A stretch of DNA of 44,937 nt from Candidatus Woesearchaeota archaeon (GTDB lineage: Archaea; Nanobdellota; Nanobdellia; Woesearchaeales; GW2011-AR4), in assembly GCA_016185845.1 (NCBI GenBank), contig JACPMV010000022.1, forward strand, positions 1 through 44,937, given 5' to 3'. The first letter of the stretch is position 1. Every line of letters begins with the position of its first letter. The notes under the pieces are model-generated. The model did no database searches and was not told the DNA's origin. It saw nothing but the letters and a program-made list of their open reading frames with translations. Shown piece by piece: positions 16,117-24,709 of this stretch. A program made the position numbers and the translations under genes.

Positions 16117-17493
16117 CTAGTTTCTCCCCTGATAGCTTCCCCTGTTCTGGCTCCTGTGACGGCTTTGCCCGTAACTGGGCCTGTCACCGCTGGAATATGA
16201 TTTTCTTTCTCCGGAATGGCTGCTTTGGCTTGAGCCTTGCGAACTGAATCTTCTGCCCCTGCTGGCGTATTGCACCCTGACTCCACCATGGCTTGGCCTG
16301 CGGCCATAGCCCTCTCCCGAACGCCCTCTTTGATGATGCGGCCTTCCGTGCCCAAAAGACTCCCTTTTTATGTAAGGCATGAAACCAACTCTCGGAAATT
16401 CCGGCACCGGCAGATGCTGTATTGTGATTGACCTGTCTTCAAGGACAGCCCTCATGTTTTCATGGTCTTCCTCTGAAAGTATTGAGATTACTTTTCCCTC
16501 TGCGCCTGCCCTTGCAGTCCTACCTATCCTGTGTATGTATTCCTTTGACGTCTTTGGAATGTCATAATTGAAAATGTGGCTTATGTTCTTTATGTCAAGC
16601 CCCCTTGCCGCGACATCGCTTGCAACAAGTATCTTTGAGCTTCCGCTGTGGAACATGTCTATAGCCCTTTTTCTCTGGTTCTGGCTCAAGCCTCCGTGGA
16701 TGGCAATTGCATTGATTCCGTTGGACTCCAGATTTTTGCTTACTATATCCACCCTTCTTCTCGTGGCGCAGAATATAATTGCAAGGCTTGGATTTTCATG
16801 CTTTAATATGTGGACCAGCAAAGAAAATTTGTCTCTTGAATTGATTGAATAATAAAACTGCGGCAGCATATGCTCCTCGACATAGGACTGCACTTTCACC
16901 TTTTCAGGATTTTTCATATAATGCCTGACTATCTCGTGCACCTGTGTTGACATTGTCGCGCTGAAAAGCAGGGTCTGCCTTTCTTTTGGAGTTTGTGAAA
17001 CTATTGTCCTTACGTCCTCGATGAATCCCATCTCAAACATCTTGTCTGCCTCGTCAAGAACAAGAATTGCAAGTTTTCTAAGATTCAGCGTTCCCCTCTG
17101 CAGGTGGTCGAGAATCCTTCCAGGAGTTCCTACAATGACATCTGCATTTCTAATCTGCTGGAACTGAGGGTTTATTGACACGCCGCCGTAGATTGCAGTT
17201 ATGTTCAATCTTTTGTATTTTGAGAATTTCCTGAGCTCTGACATGACCTGCTCGCACAGCTCCCTTGTTGGTACAAGGACAAGTGCCTGCAATCCGCCAT
17301 TATGGCTGATTTTTTCCAACAGCGGAAATCCGAAAGCTGCCGTCTTTCCCGAGCCTGTCATTGACTGGCCAATCACATCTTTTCCCTGCTGGATTAATGG
17401 TATTGCTTTCTGCTGTATCTCTGTCATCTCCTGGAATCCAAGCTCCAGAAATGCCTTCTTTAAATCCTCATGTAAATGTATTCCTGATATCAT
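16117..17493 (-). CDS. DEAD-box RNA helicase with basic Gly/Arg/Ser-rich tail
   Basis: An ATP-dependent RNA helicase of 458 residues. Motifs in order: the Q motif region (FQEMTEIQQKAIPL), Walker A SMTGSGKTAAF, PTRELCEQV, TPGRILDHL, DEAD in LVLDEADKMFEMGF, SAT in LLFSATMS, the second RecA domain with AIHGGLSQNQR, VASDVAARGLDI and HRIGRTARAG. The last 80 residues are an Arg/Gly/Ser/His-rich disordered tail, typical of RNA-binding tails in cold-shock or ribosome-assembly helicases. The gene is preceded by about 200 bases without a gene, so a long leader is likely. Confidence 0.93.
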   Translation of the reverse strand: MISGIHLHEDLKKAFLELGFQEMTEIQQKAIPLIQQGKDVIGQSMTGSGKTAAFGFPLLEKISHNGGLQALVLVPTRELCEQVMSELRKFSKYKRLNITAIYGGVSINPQFQQIRNADVIVGTPGRILDHLQRGTLNLRKLAILVLDEADKMFEMGFIEDVRTIVSQTPKERQTLLFSATMSTQVHEIVRHYMKNPEKVKVQSYVEEHMLPQFYYSINSRDKFSLLVHILKHENPSLAIIFCATRRRVDIVSKNLESNGINAIAIHGGLSQNQRKRAIDMFHSGSSKILVASDVAARGLDIKNISHIFNYDIPKTSKEYIHRIGRTARAGAEGKVISILSEEDHENMRAVLEDRSITIQHLPVPEFPRVGFMPYIKRESFGHGRPHHQRGRSGEGYGRRPSHGGVRVQYASRGRRFSSQGSSQSSHSGERKSYSSGDRPSYGQSRHRSQNRGSYQGRN

Positions 17494-17695
17494 TTTAGTT
17501 TCCTCGCCTATTTTACGTCCAGTTGGTGCAATAATCTCAGAAATATCGCCTTAATTTTTGACCAAGGACTGATAGCCAAGGCATATTTCTGCTCTCTTTG
17601 CGCGAAAGACAAAACAACAACGCGCTTTCACAATTATTACTCTATTCTTCAGTATAACACTCCCTTTTTAAGGGTTTCTATCTGATTTAAAACAG
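17494..17695 (-). promoter_or_regulatory. Probable long 5' leader of the DEAD-box helicase
   Basis: The 202 bases between trhO and the helicase hold no gene. On the minus strand a CCTTAAAAAGGG promoter-like element (about 17662-17673) would start transcription near 17640, giving a leader of roughly 145 bases. The leader contains GCGCG...CGCGC inverted repeats around 17608-17635. Most genes here are leaderless, so this stands out. Long regulatory leaders are known for some archaeal cold-induced DEAD-box genes. Confidence 0.4.
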
Positions 17696-18601
17696 TTAAT
17701 TTTCAATTAAGATGGTTTCTTTTCTTCTTTTAGGAGAAATTCTGCATTCCCCAGAGCAGCTTTTATTGTGCATTTCTTTGCAGTTTTCACAGCAGATAAA
17801 CAGCTTATCGCAGTCAAGATTGTGGCAGTTCATGTAATCGTCGCACTTCTTTTTGCACCAGGCGCATTCTTCCAATGGCCATGTATTGAATCTGTTTATT
17901 TGAATAGCCAGCCTGTCGTCAAAGACAAAGCATTTTCCTTCCCAGTAAGTGTCGGGAAATTCCTCGCCGTATTTCAGGATGCCGCCTTTGATTTGGCAAA
18001 CATCTTTGAACCCATTTTCATTAAGAAAGGCAGTTGCCTTCTCGCACCTTATCCCGCCTGTGCAGTATGCGACTATTTTCTTGTTTTTAAGGCTTTCAAT
18101 ATTTTTTACAGCTTTAGGCAAATCCCTAAAATTTTCAATGGGCAGGCTTATTGCATTCCTGAACCTGCCAATCCTGAACTCGTAGCCATTCCTCATGTCA
18201 ACCAAAGCAATGTCCTCATTTCTGTCAAGCATTTCTTTTAATTGTATAGGTGTCAGGAACTTGCCGGTGTTTTTTAAATCAACATCCAGTCCGGAGTAAA
18301 CTATCTCTTTTCTTACTCTTACAAACATCTTCCTGTAGGCAGGCTTTTCAGTATATGTGTCTTTAAACTCAATGTCTGAGAATAGGGAATTTTCCATTAA
18401 TCCGTTTTTATATTCTTCAATCTGTCCCTTTGTTCCGTAAACGCAGCCGTTTATGCCTTCTTCACCAACAAGAATCCTTCCTTTCAGGCCTAATAACAGG
18501 CAGAATTCAAGGTGCTTCTGCTGGAATTCCAGAGGATTGTGTATTTTGACGTACTTGTAGAATGAGGATACAATTTTTATCTCTGGAATATTATTTTGCA
18601 T
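17696..18601 (-). CDS. trhO: tRNA uridine 5-hydroxylase TrhO (rhodanese family, UPF0176)
   Basis: TrhO (YceA family) hydroxylates U34 of certain tRNAs. The 301-residue protein has the N-terminal acylphosphatase-like domain (SFYKYVKI...GRILVGEEGINGCVYG), the rhodanese domain with catalytic Cys180 in VAYCTGGIRCEKA, and the C-terminal Cys-rich zinc region (CAWCKKKCDDYMNCHNLDC...CCENC). Size is typical. It starts four bases after the PEP carboxylase stop and is probably cotranscribed with it. The family is mainly bacterial, suggesting transfer. Confidence 0.9.
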   Translation of the reverse strand: MQNNIPEIKIVSSFYKYVKIHNPLEFQQKHLEFCLLLGLKGRILVGEEGINGCVYGTKGQIEEYKNGLMENSLFSDIEFKDTYTEKPAYRKMFVRVRKEIVYSGLDVDLKNTGKFLTPIQLKEMLDRNEDIALVDMRNGYEFRIGRFRNAISLPIENFRDLPKAVKNIESLKNKKIVAYCTGGIRCEKATAFLNENGFKDVCQIKGGILKYGEEFPDTYWEGKCFVFDDRLAIQINRFNTWPLEECAWCKKKCDDYMNCHNLDCDKLFICCENCKEMHNKSCSGECRISPKRRKETILIEN

Positions 18602-18605
18602 AAGC

Positions 18606-20081
18606 CTACCCCAAAAATCCCCTTATGAAGCCTGCCCTTGTTATGTTCTCTGTCAATAGCCTGTGGTCTTTTTTCTTCAAATCATCAAGTATTATAGAGG
18701 TAACTTTTTTGTGTTTTGAATTCTCTTCGTATTCAATCATGCCTGCGACTTTTTCTATTTTCTTGGATATTTCACTGGGAAATATGTGCAGATTGTCCTT
18801 GTTAAGGTATTGCAATGAATCTTTTAAATCATTGTCAAAATTAGCGTATATATCCTTAATGTAATCAATTTCCCTTTCTTCCAGCGCATTCAGCCCTATA
18901 AGTTCAGGAGGCAGTCCATAAGAGTACAAGGCAGCGCAGAAGGTTATTGCCCTTGGCAGTTTTAAATCACCAATGCTTCTGGAATATCCATAAAGTCCTA
19001 TGTGCAGTTTTCTTTTTCTCCTGGATGGTATATAGGGGGAGATATTGTTTATGAAATCGGCAAGCAGCCTGATTTGCTTCCTGTACTCGTGCATTATCTT
19101 GTCAATTATTGAAATGCACTTTTTCTCATCAACCTGCACCGGCTTCCCGGGCCTTGACTCATTCAGGAACTCGACTGCATTTGTAACATCAGTTATGTTG
19201 TAATCATACTTGAATGCTGACTGCAGTGTATAGGTATGCACGCTCGGGTAGCCCTGTATGCAGTTTTTGATATTGGTCGGCTTGAAGTTCCCCCTGAAAG
19301 GCGCTGAGCCGCACCCGAGTATGGGCAGCAGGTCAACAGACATCTTTTCCTGCAGACCATGTATTTTCTGGAATGCAACCTTGAGCATCAGCACAGTGGC
19401 AAGATTCCCGTAGTTCAATGCAGGATCAGATCTTGCAAGCCATACTCTCTGATAGTCCTCAACTTTCTCTTCTTTCAGATAGCCTTCCACAATCTTGTCT
19501 GCATTCAGGATAGTATCTTTTTCTTCAATCAATGGAATTATCCTGAGGCTCTCAGGCTGGAATTTTCCAATCCATTGTGCTATGGTTACGTCATTCCCCA
19601 ATTTATGGTGCTGTTTTCCTACAACATGGTTCTTGTAGTAATTTGATATCCTGATCAGTTCCCTGTAGTCTGTAGTCATGGGAAGCGCAATCTCAAAGAT
19701 TGGGGCGATGTCATCATCATAGAACAGCTTGGCAGTGTCAAAATTCCTTGGTATGCTTTCCAAAGTCTCAAGCAGTATTTTAGCTTCATTTTTCTCCACA
19801 GAGGGGTTTGGCACCCTTAATGTAAGGAAAACATCCTTGCCAAGGACATGCTTCTTGAAATAAGGCTCATATTTTGTAAGTAATTTTTTGACGACAAAAT
19901 TATCGACTTCCTTTCCCTCGCAGTCCCACAGCTGCTCCTTGCAGCGGATATGCGAGTAAGTGTAGAATACTTCCTTTATTTCATCCTCTCCAGCAAGCTC
20001 TGCATTGTCCGAGAAAAAAGGATGGTTTACATTGTCAGGATGCTGCGTTGACATAGCTCTCGAGACGTTGTATTTTGGCAT
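18606..20081 (-). CDS. ppcA: Archaeal-type phosphoenolpyruvate carboxylase
   Basis: Archaeal PEPCase (about 490 residues, half the bacterial size) makes oxaloacetate from PEP and bicarbonate. Visible hallmarks: the opening YNVSRAMSTQHPDNVNHPFF, VFLTLRVPNPSVEKNEAK, LPILGCGSAPFRGNFKP, HTYTLQSAFKYDYN and the C-terminal end TRAGFIRGFLG. At 491 residues it is full length. CTATTTAAAC (20103-20112) lies about 26 bases upstream, so the mRNA is leaderless. It may supply C4 acids for biosynthesis. Confidence 0.95.
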   Translation of the reverse strand: MPKYNVSRAMSTQHPDNVNHPFFSDNAELAGEDEIKEVFYTYSHIRCKEQLWDCEGKEVDNFVVKKLLTKYEPYFKKHVLGKDVFLTLRVPNPSVEKNEAKILLETLESIPRNFDTAKLFYDDDIAPIFEIALPMTTDYRELIRISNYYKNHVVGKQHHKLGNDVTIAQWIGKFQPESLRIIPLIEEKDTILNADKIVEGYLKEEKVEDYQRVWLARSDPALNYGNLATVLMLKVAFQKIHGLQEKMSVDLLPILGCGSAPFRGNFKPTNIKNCIQGYPSVHTYTLQSAFKYDYNITDVTNAVEFLNESRPGKPVQVDEKKCISIIDKIMHEYRKQIRLLADFINNISPYIPSRRKRKLHIGLYGYSRSIGDLKLPRAITFCAALYSYGLPPELIGLNALEEREIDYIKDIYANFDNDLKDSLQYLNKDNLHIFPSEISKKIEKVAGMIEYEENSKHKKVTSIILDDLKKKDHRLLTENITRAGFIRGFLG

Positions 20082-20102
20082 AAGCTGAAGTAGAAATAAG
20101 GG

Positions 20103-20112
20103 GTTTAAATAG
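20103..20112 (-). promoter_or_regulatory. TATA box of ppcA-trhO
   Basis: Read on the minus strand, CTATTTAAAC sits 22-31 bases before the ppcA ATG, the expected distance for a leaderless archaeal transcript. Confidence 0.55.
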
Positions 20113-20125
20113 GTTATGAATGGCT

Positions 20126-20833
20126 TCAGCGCCCTCCCAGATAGATGTGCTGTATTTTCTTTGTCTTCAGCAATGACTTATCTCCTCTCAGTGCCACCTT
20201 TCCGTCCTCCAGGACAAATATCTTGCCTGCTATCTGTGTTGCCTGCTTGGCATTCTGCTCTACTATCATTATAGCAACTCCTTCTTCATTTATTTCCTGT
20301 ATTTTCCTGAACAGTTCCTTCATTATTTTCGGCGCCAGCCCAAGCGACGGCTCGTCCAGCAGCAATAACTGGGGGTCCTGCATCAAAGCTCTTCCTATTG
20401 CGAGCATCTGCTGCTGGCCTCCTGATAAATTAAAAGCATAATCCTTTAGTTTTTTCCTCAAATCAGGAAAATGTTTTTCCAAAACTTCTTCCATCATTTT
20501 TTCTACCAAATCTTTTTCTTTTGTCAGAAAAGCGCCCATTTCAAGATTTTCCCTCACAGTTAAAGTCTGGAAAACCTGCCTTCCCTGGGGAACATAGCTT
20601 ATTCCCAGTTCTATTAATTCATGCGTCGGAATTTTTGTTATATCCTTGTTTTTGAACATGATTTTTCCCTTATAAACGTCAACCAGGTTGAAAATGCTTT
20701 TCAGCAATGTTGATTTTCCTGCCCCATTCGGCCCTATAATAACAGCAATATCCTTTGGCTTTACATTCAGGCTTATTCCGAACAAAATCTGCATCTTTCC
20801 GTATCCTGAATCTAGGTTTTTTATTTGTAACAT
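20126..20833 (-). CDS. livF: Branched-chain amino acid-type ABC transporter ATPase LivF
   Basis: The 235-residue ATPase has Walker A GPNGAGKST, Q-loop ISYVPQGRQVF, signature LSGGQQQMLAIGRAL, Walker B LLLLDEPSLGL and a switch His replaced by the LivF-type VEQNAKQA. The QGRQVFQTLTVRENLEMGAF region is diagnostic of LivF. It pairs with LivG to drive the LivHM permease. It is separated from livG by 96 AT-rich bases. Confidence 0.92.
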   Translation of the reverse strand: MLQIKNLDSGYGKMQILFGISLNVKPKDIAVIIGPNGAGKSTLLKSIFNLVDVYKGKIMFKNKDITKIPTHELIELGISYVPQGRQVFQTLTVRENLEMGAFLTKEKDLVEKMMEEVLEKHFPDLRKKLKDYAFNLSGGQQQMLAIGRALMQDPQLLLLDEPSLGLAPKIMKELFRKIQEINEEGVAIMIVEQNAKQATQIAGKIFVLEDGKVALRGDKSLLKTKKIQHIYLGGR

Positions 20834-20929
20834 TTTAAATTATTTTTTATTGATTTTTGATAATGTTATTTTATTTAATGTTTGTCGTTAATGCGTTTTC
20901 GTCATTGAATTAAATTTTTTAAAATATTC

Positions 20930-21697
20930 TCATTTCCCCAGATAAGCCTCCAAAACTCTTTTGTCCTTTACAATATCCTTTGGCCTGCCTTCCCGCAAAA
21001 CCCTGCCCTCGTTCAGGACAATAACCCTGTCGCTTATGTCCATAACAAATTCCATGTCGTGCTCTATCAGCAAAATAGTTTTTCCTTCCTTCCTTAAATT
21101 TTTCAGAATTGCCCTTAATTCCTGCCTTATCCTTGGATTAACGCCTGCAGTCGGCTCATCAAGCATCAAAAGCTTGTGCGGCATCAGCAATGCCCTTGCA
21201 ATTTCAAGCAGCCTTTGCTGCCCATAAGAAAGTTCAGATGCAATTGTATCGAGTGATTTCTCAAAATAAACTCCCTTTAGAACTTTTTTTATTTCTTCAT
21301 CATTAGTTTTCTTTGCAATTAGCATGTTATCCCTTACAGACAGATTTCTGAACACTTTTGTAAGCTGGAAAGTCCTGCTTATCCCGCTTTGCGCAATCCT
21401 ATAAGAAGGCATTCCGGCTATGTTTTTCTTTTCCAGCCTTATTGCTCCTGCATCTGGCTTTGCCAGTCCGCTTATTATGTTGAAGACTGTTGTCTTTCCA
21501 GCGCCGTTCGGTCCTATAAGAGATGTTATTGTATTTTCTTTTACTTCAAAACTGCATTTATTTACTGCTTTGACTCCTCCAAAGCTTTTTGAAATGTCGG
21601 AAATCGACAATATAGCATTTTTATTCTTCCGATTCGATTTCCGAGCATGCTCAAAAATGCGTTGCATTTTTGACACATTCCTTAGCAATAGCATCAT
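20930..21697 (-). CDS. livG: ABC transporter ATPase LivG
   Basis: The 255-residue ATPase has Walker A GPNGAGKTT, ISRTFQLTKVFRNLSVRDNML, signature LSYGQQRLLEIARAL, Walker B LLMLDEPTAGV and switch LIEHDMEFVMDISDRV, the LivG pattern. The start overlaps the livM stop (ATGATG). The first 28 residues are odd: LivG normally begins near ILSISDISKSFGG, but here an extra basic stretch (MQRIFEHARKSNRKNK) is encoded by palindromic DNA at 21643-21673, apparently a repeat element captured into the reading frame. Confidence 0.9.
   Translation of the reverse strand: MMLLLRNVSKMQRIFEHARKSNRKNKNAILSISDISKSFGGVKAVNKCSFEVKENTITSLIGPNGAGKTTVFNIISGLAKPDAGAIRLEKKNIAGMPSYRIAQSGISRTFQLTKVFRNLSVRDNMLIAKKTNDEEIKKVLKGVYFEKSLDTIASELSYGQQRLLEIARALLMPHKLLMLDEPTAGVNPRIRQELRAILKNLRKEGKTILLIEHDMEFVMDISDRVIVLNEGRVLREGRPKDIVKDKRVLEAYLGK
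21643..21673. repeat. Double palindrome inside the livG 5' end
   Basis: GAGCATGCTC (21643-21652) is a perfect palindrome and overlaps a hairpin TCAAAAATGC-GTT-GCATTTTTGA (21651-21673). Related sequence occurs at 40104-40121 (TTTTGAGC-GT-GCTCAAAA) and, more distantly, at 38276-38287, suggesting a short repetitive element scattered through the genome. Confidence 0.5.
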
Positions 21698-22548
21698 ACA
21701 TCAACCTTCCCAAACATTCCTCTTGGCCTGTAGATTAAAATTAAAAGAAGGATTAGCATTAAAAGCATCTGCCGCATCGCGCCTATCAATTCAGGGCTTA
21801 TATTTGTAAAAACAAAGCTTATTGCGCTTAGCAACAGGCTTATAACGGTTACACCCAATATTGAGCCGCTTATTGAAGCCAAACCGCCCACTATCAGCAT
21901 TGCCAGTATTATTACAAAAAATTCCAAGTCAAAAATGGTTGGATCTATAAAACTGATGTAATGCGCAAACAGGCTTCCCGCAATGCCTGCAAAAAAGGTG
22001 GATATTGTTATTGACAGGACCTTGTATAAATATGTGTTTTTGCCAAGAACAGCAGCCGCAGTTTCATCGTCTCTTATTGCCTGAAATATCTTTCCGGTTT
22101 CTGAATTGGTTAGCCAATACAGGAATACAACTGATAACAGGGCAACAGCAAATAAAAACAGCATGTAGTAGAAATTGTTTTTTATTATATCAGGAATTCC
22201 CGGCAATCCCAAAGCGCCTCTTGTCAGTGAAATCCAGTTTCTGGACACCGCAATAGCTATAAAAGCAAGCCCAAGAGCAACTATCTGGAAATAGTCGCCT
22301 TTAAGGCGCACAGTTATCGCAGCAATCACCGCGCCAAAACTGCCTGCAATTAAGCCCGATGCCGGCAGCGCAATATACCACGGGATTCCGTGCAAAGTCA
22401 GTAATGCCGAGGCATAAGCGCCCACTCCGAAAAATGCCATATGCCCCAAATTGACCAGGCCGGTAAAGCCAAAAGCCAGGTTGAGAGATACAACTAGTAT
22501 TATATAAATAAAGATGTAAGCAAACACTGCGATTAAATATTCATACAT
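21694..22548 (-). CDS. livM: Branched-chain amino acid-type ABC permease LivM
   Basis: A 284-residue integral membrane protein with about eight helices. It shows the LivM-type LAFGFTGLVNLGHMAFFGVGAYASALLT opening and GLASISGSILGVTVISLL near the C-terminus, plus the coupling-helix region AIRDDETAAAVLGKNTYLYKVL that contacts the ATPases. It overlaps livH by eight bases and livG by four. Confidence 0.92.
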   Translation of the reverse strand: MYEYLIAVFAYIFIYIILVVSLNLAFGFTGLVNLGHMAFFGVGAYASALLTLHGIPWYIALPASGLIAGSFGAVIAAITVRLKGDYFQIVALGLAFIAIAVSRNWISLTRGALGLPGIPDIIKNNFYYMLFLFAVALLSVVFLYWLTNSETGKIFQAIRDDETAAAVLGKNTYLYKVLSITISTFFAGIAGSLFAHYISFIDPTIFDLEFFVIILAMLIVGGLASISGSILGVTVISLLLSAISFVFTNISPELIGAMRQMLLMLILLLILIYRPRGMFGKVDV

Positions 22549-23428
22549 TTCGCATCTTCACCCCTAAAATGCCCTGAGGCCTGAACAGCAGGAACAATAA
22601 TAAAACTGAAAAAGAAATAACATCCTTGTATCCGGTCGGCAAATACAAAACTCCAACGTTTTCCGCCAATCCTATAAACAAGCCGCCGATAATAGAGCCG
22701 GGAACAGAGCCAAGCCCGCCAACGACAGAGCTGATAAATCCCTTGATTATTATCGGCACGCCCATTCTGGGATACAGGTTTTGCTCAAGCCCCAGCAGAA
22801 TCCCCCCAAAAGCCCCAAGCACAGCTGCAATTATGAAAGTGTAATTATAGATTTTTTCCGGATTGATTCCAACAACCTGAGCCACGTCTTTGTTGTCCGC
22901 CAAAGCGCGCATTGACTTTCCAAGTTTTGTTTTTTTGAGGATGATCCACAGAAACAAAAATAGAATTAACGCCGAGACAATGATTGCAGTTTGTACCAAA
23001 GTTATAGTAAAAATGCCAAAATCAAAAGTTTTGTTGTGTTTTGCTAAAGATATTGCCTTTGTGCTTGAGCCGAAAAATGCAAGCATCAGGGATGATGAGA
23101 ATATGAGCAAAACAATAGATGCTATCAGTATTATTGCAGGGGTGGCCTTTCTTTTTCTTAATGGCAGATAAAGGAGCCAGTTAGACAGCAAGGTTGCAAT
23201 TACGCATCCAATAACTGTCAAAATCCCTGCCAGAATATAATTTAATCCCATAAGATTCATGAATGTAAAGAACAAGTATGCGCCTATGGACATTATGGCG
23301 CCATGCGAGAAATACTGGAATTTTACAACATAATAAATCAATGAGAAGCCGGAAGCAGCCAAAGCGTAGATAGAGCCTGCTATCAGTCCATTTACAATAA
23401 GCTGGGGCAATATGTCAAGTAATGGCAT
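22541..23428 (-). CDS. livH: Branched-chain amino acid-type ABC permease LivH
   Basis: A 295-residue permease with LivH features: GLIAGSIYALAASGFSLIYYVVKFQYFSHGAIMSIGAY, coupling region MRALADNKDVAQVVGINPEKIYNYTF and VVGGLGSVPGSIIGGLFIGLAE. A TATA-like TTTTAAATAAAAG at about 23450-23462 lies between livK and livH, so the permease and ATPase genes may have their own promoter. Confidence 0.92.
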   Translation of the reverse strand: MPLLDILPQLIVNGLIAGSIYALAASGFSLIYYVVKFQYFSHGAIMSIGAYLFFTFMNLMGLNYILAGILTVIGCVIATLLSNWLLYLPLRKRKATPAIILIASIVLLIFSSSLMLAFFGSSTKAISLAKHNKTFDFGIFTITLVQTAIIVSALILFLFLWIILKKTKLGKSMRALADNKDVAQVVGINPEKIYNYTFIIAAVLGAFGGILLGLEQNLYPRMGVPIIIKGFISSVVGGLGSVPGSIIGGLFIGLAENVGVLYLPTGYKDVISFSVLLLFLLFRPQGILGVKMRNV

Positions 23429-23501
23429 TTTTAGCTGTCTTTGCTAAACTTTTATTTAAAACTTGTCAAAAACAAAAAATAAAGAAAAAAAGAATAAAAA
23501 A

Positions 23502-24662
23502 TCACTTCAAGATCACAAGTTCGCCGCTCTTCACCTGCTTGACACTGAAGTCCATGACAACATCGCCTTTCCCGTCTATTGTCACTTTGCCGCCTGCTCC
23601 TTCATAGCCGTCAACAGCGTAGAGGTAGTCTCTTATCTTTTCACCATCGTAGCCGTTTTTAGCTATGGCATCTGACACAAGGTAGACTGCATCATAGGCT
23701 GCAGACATATAGAACGGAAATGGCGCTTCCTCATTTGCCTGCTGCTTGTATTTGCCAAGCACTGCAGCAGCTTTTGGCGCTTTGTCGTCAAATTTCTGCT
23801 CGACCCCTATAAGCCCTTCCAAGTCAGCGGCATTCTCAGCTATTGTGTTCCTGCCAAGAAGAACTTCCGGCGTCAGCAATTGCTTTGTAACTCCTGCTTC
23901 CTTGACCTGCTTTACCAGCAAAATGCCTTTTGGAACAGTCTGTGGCACGAGGTATATTACATCAGGATTTGATGCCTTGGCTTTCGTGACTTGTGTCCTG
24001 AAATCAGTGTCTTCAGGATTAAATGTTTCATCAGCCACTATTTCGCCGCCCAGTTTTGCAAAGTTTTCCTTGAAAACCTTTCTCAATCCCTGCGCGTAAT
24101 CAGTTGTTTCTGAGATTACAGCGGCTTTTTTTGCCTTCAGGTCATTGAATGCGTAATTAGAGGCTACAACTCCTGCAAATGCATCGCTTGGCGCCAGCCT
24201 AAAAACAAAGTCGCCTGCATTTGTTATGTCCGGGTTTGTGGCGCTTGGCGATATCAGGACTACCTTTGCTGCTTCTGTTATTGGCGCTGCCCCTAAAGTT
24301 TCTCCGGAGCAAACTCCTCCAATTATTACCTTGACTTTGTCCAGATTAACAAGCTTTTGAGCTGCTGCATTCCCGTCTTTTGGGTTGCATTTGCTGTCCT
24401 CATAAATAACTTCAAGCTTTCTGCCGTTTACTCCGCCTTGCGCATTAATCTCATCAATTGCTATTTTTGTTGTTCTTTGTATAGGCAAGCCGTAAGCTGC
24501 GCCGTCTCCGGTTAAAGGATACATTACTCCGATCTTGTAAGTGCCTTGTGCTTGAGCTGGCTTGACTTCCCCGCCAGTCGGCTGCTGAGCCTGCTGCTGT
24601 ACTTGACAGGCAGACATAATTAAAATAAACAATGTCAGAATTGCTAATATAGTCTTTTTCAT
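23502..24662 (-). CDS. livK: Substrate-binding lipoprotein of the Liv transporter (LivK-like)
   Basis: A 386-residue periplasmic-binding-fold protein that captures the ligand outside the cell. The signal ends in a lipobox (LIMSAC, Cys about residue 19) followed by a Gln-rich linker. The mature part shows YKIGVMYPLTGDGAAYG, INAQGGVNGRKLEVIYEDSKCNPKDG, GGVCSGETLGAAPI and DVIYLVPQTVP. It may bind branched-chain amino acids, other amino acids or amides. A strong AGGGGGTG ribosome site (24671-24678) and a TATA box overlapping the copA stop codon (about 24705-24715) give it its own promoter. Confidence 0.92.
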   Translation of the reverse strand: MKKTILAILTLFILIMSACQVQQQAQQPTGGEVKPAQAQGTYKIGVMYPLTGDGAAYGLPIQRTTKIAIDEINAQGGVNGRKLEVIYEDSKCNPKDGNAAAQKLVNLDKVKVIIGGVCSGETLGAAPITEAAKVVLISPSATNPDITNAGDFVFRLAPSDAFAGVVASNYAFNDLKAKKAAVISETTDYAQGLRKVFKENFAKLGGEIVADETFNPEDTDFRTQVTKAKASNPDVIYLVPQTVPKGILLVKQVKEAGVTKQLLTPEVLLGRNTIAENAADLEGLIGVEQKFDDKAPKAAAVLGKYKQQANEEAPFPFYMSAAYDAVYLVSDAIAKNGYDGEKIRDYLYAVDGYEGAGGKVTIDGKGDVVMDFSVKQVKSGELVILK

Positions 24663-24709
24663 AGATTACACCCCCTAATATTATTTCCATAGGGTATTAT
24701 AATCCATAT

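Noticed and set aside
16050-16355. A 101-codon open frame overlapping the end of the DEAD-box helicase
   Set aside because: It is a shadow of the low-complexity Gly/Arg/Ser tail in another frame, with no start signals.
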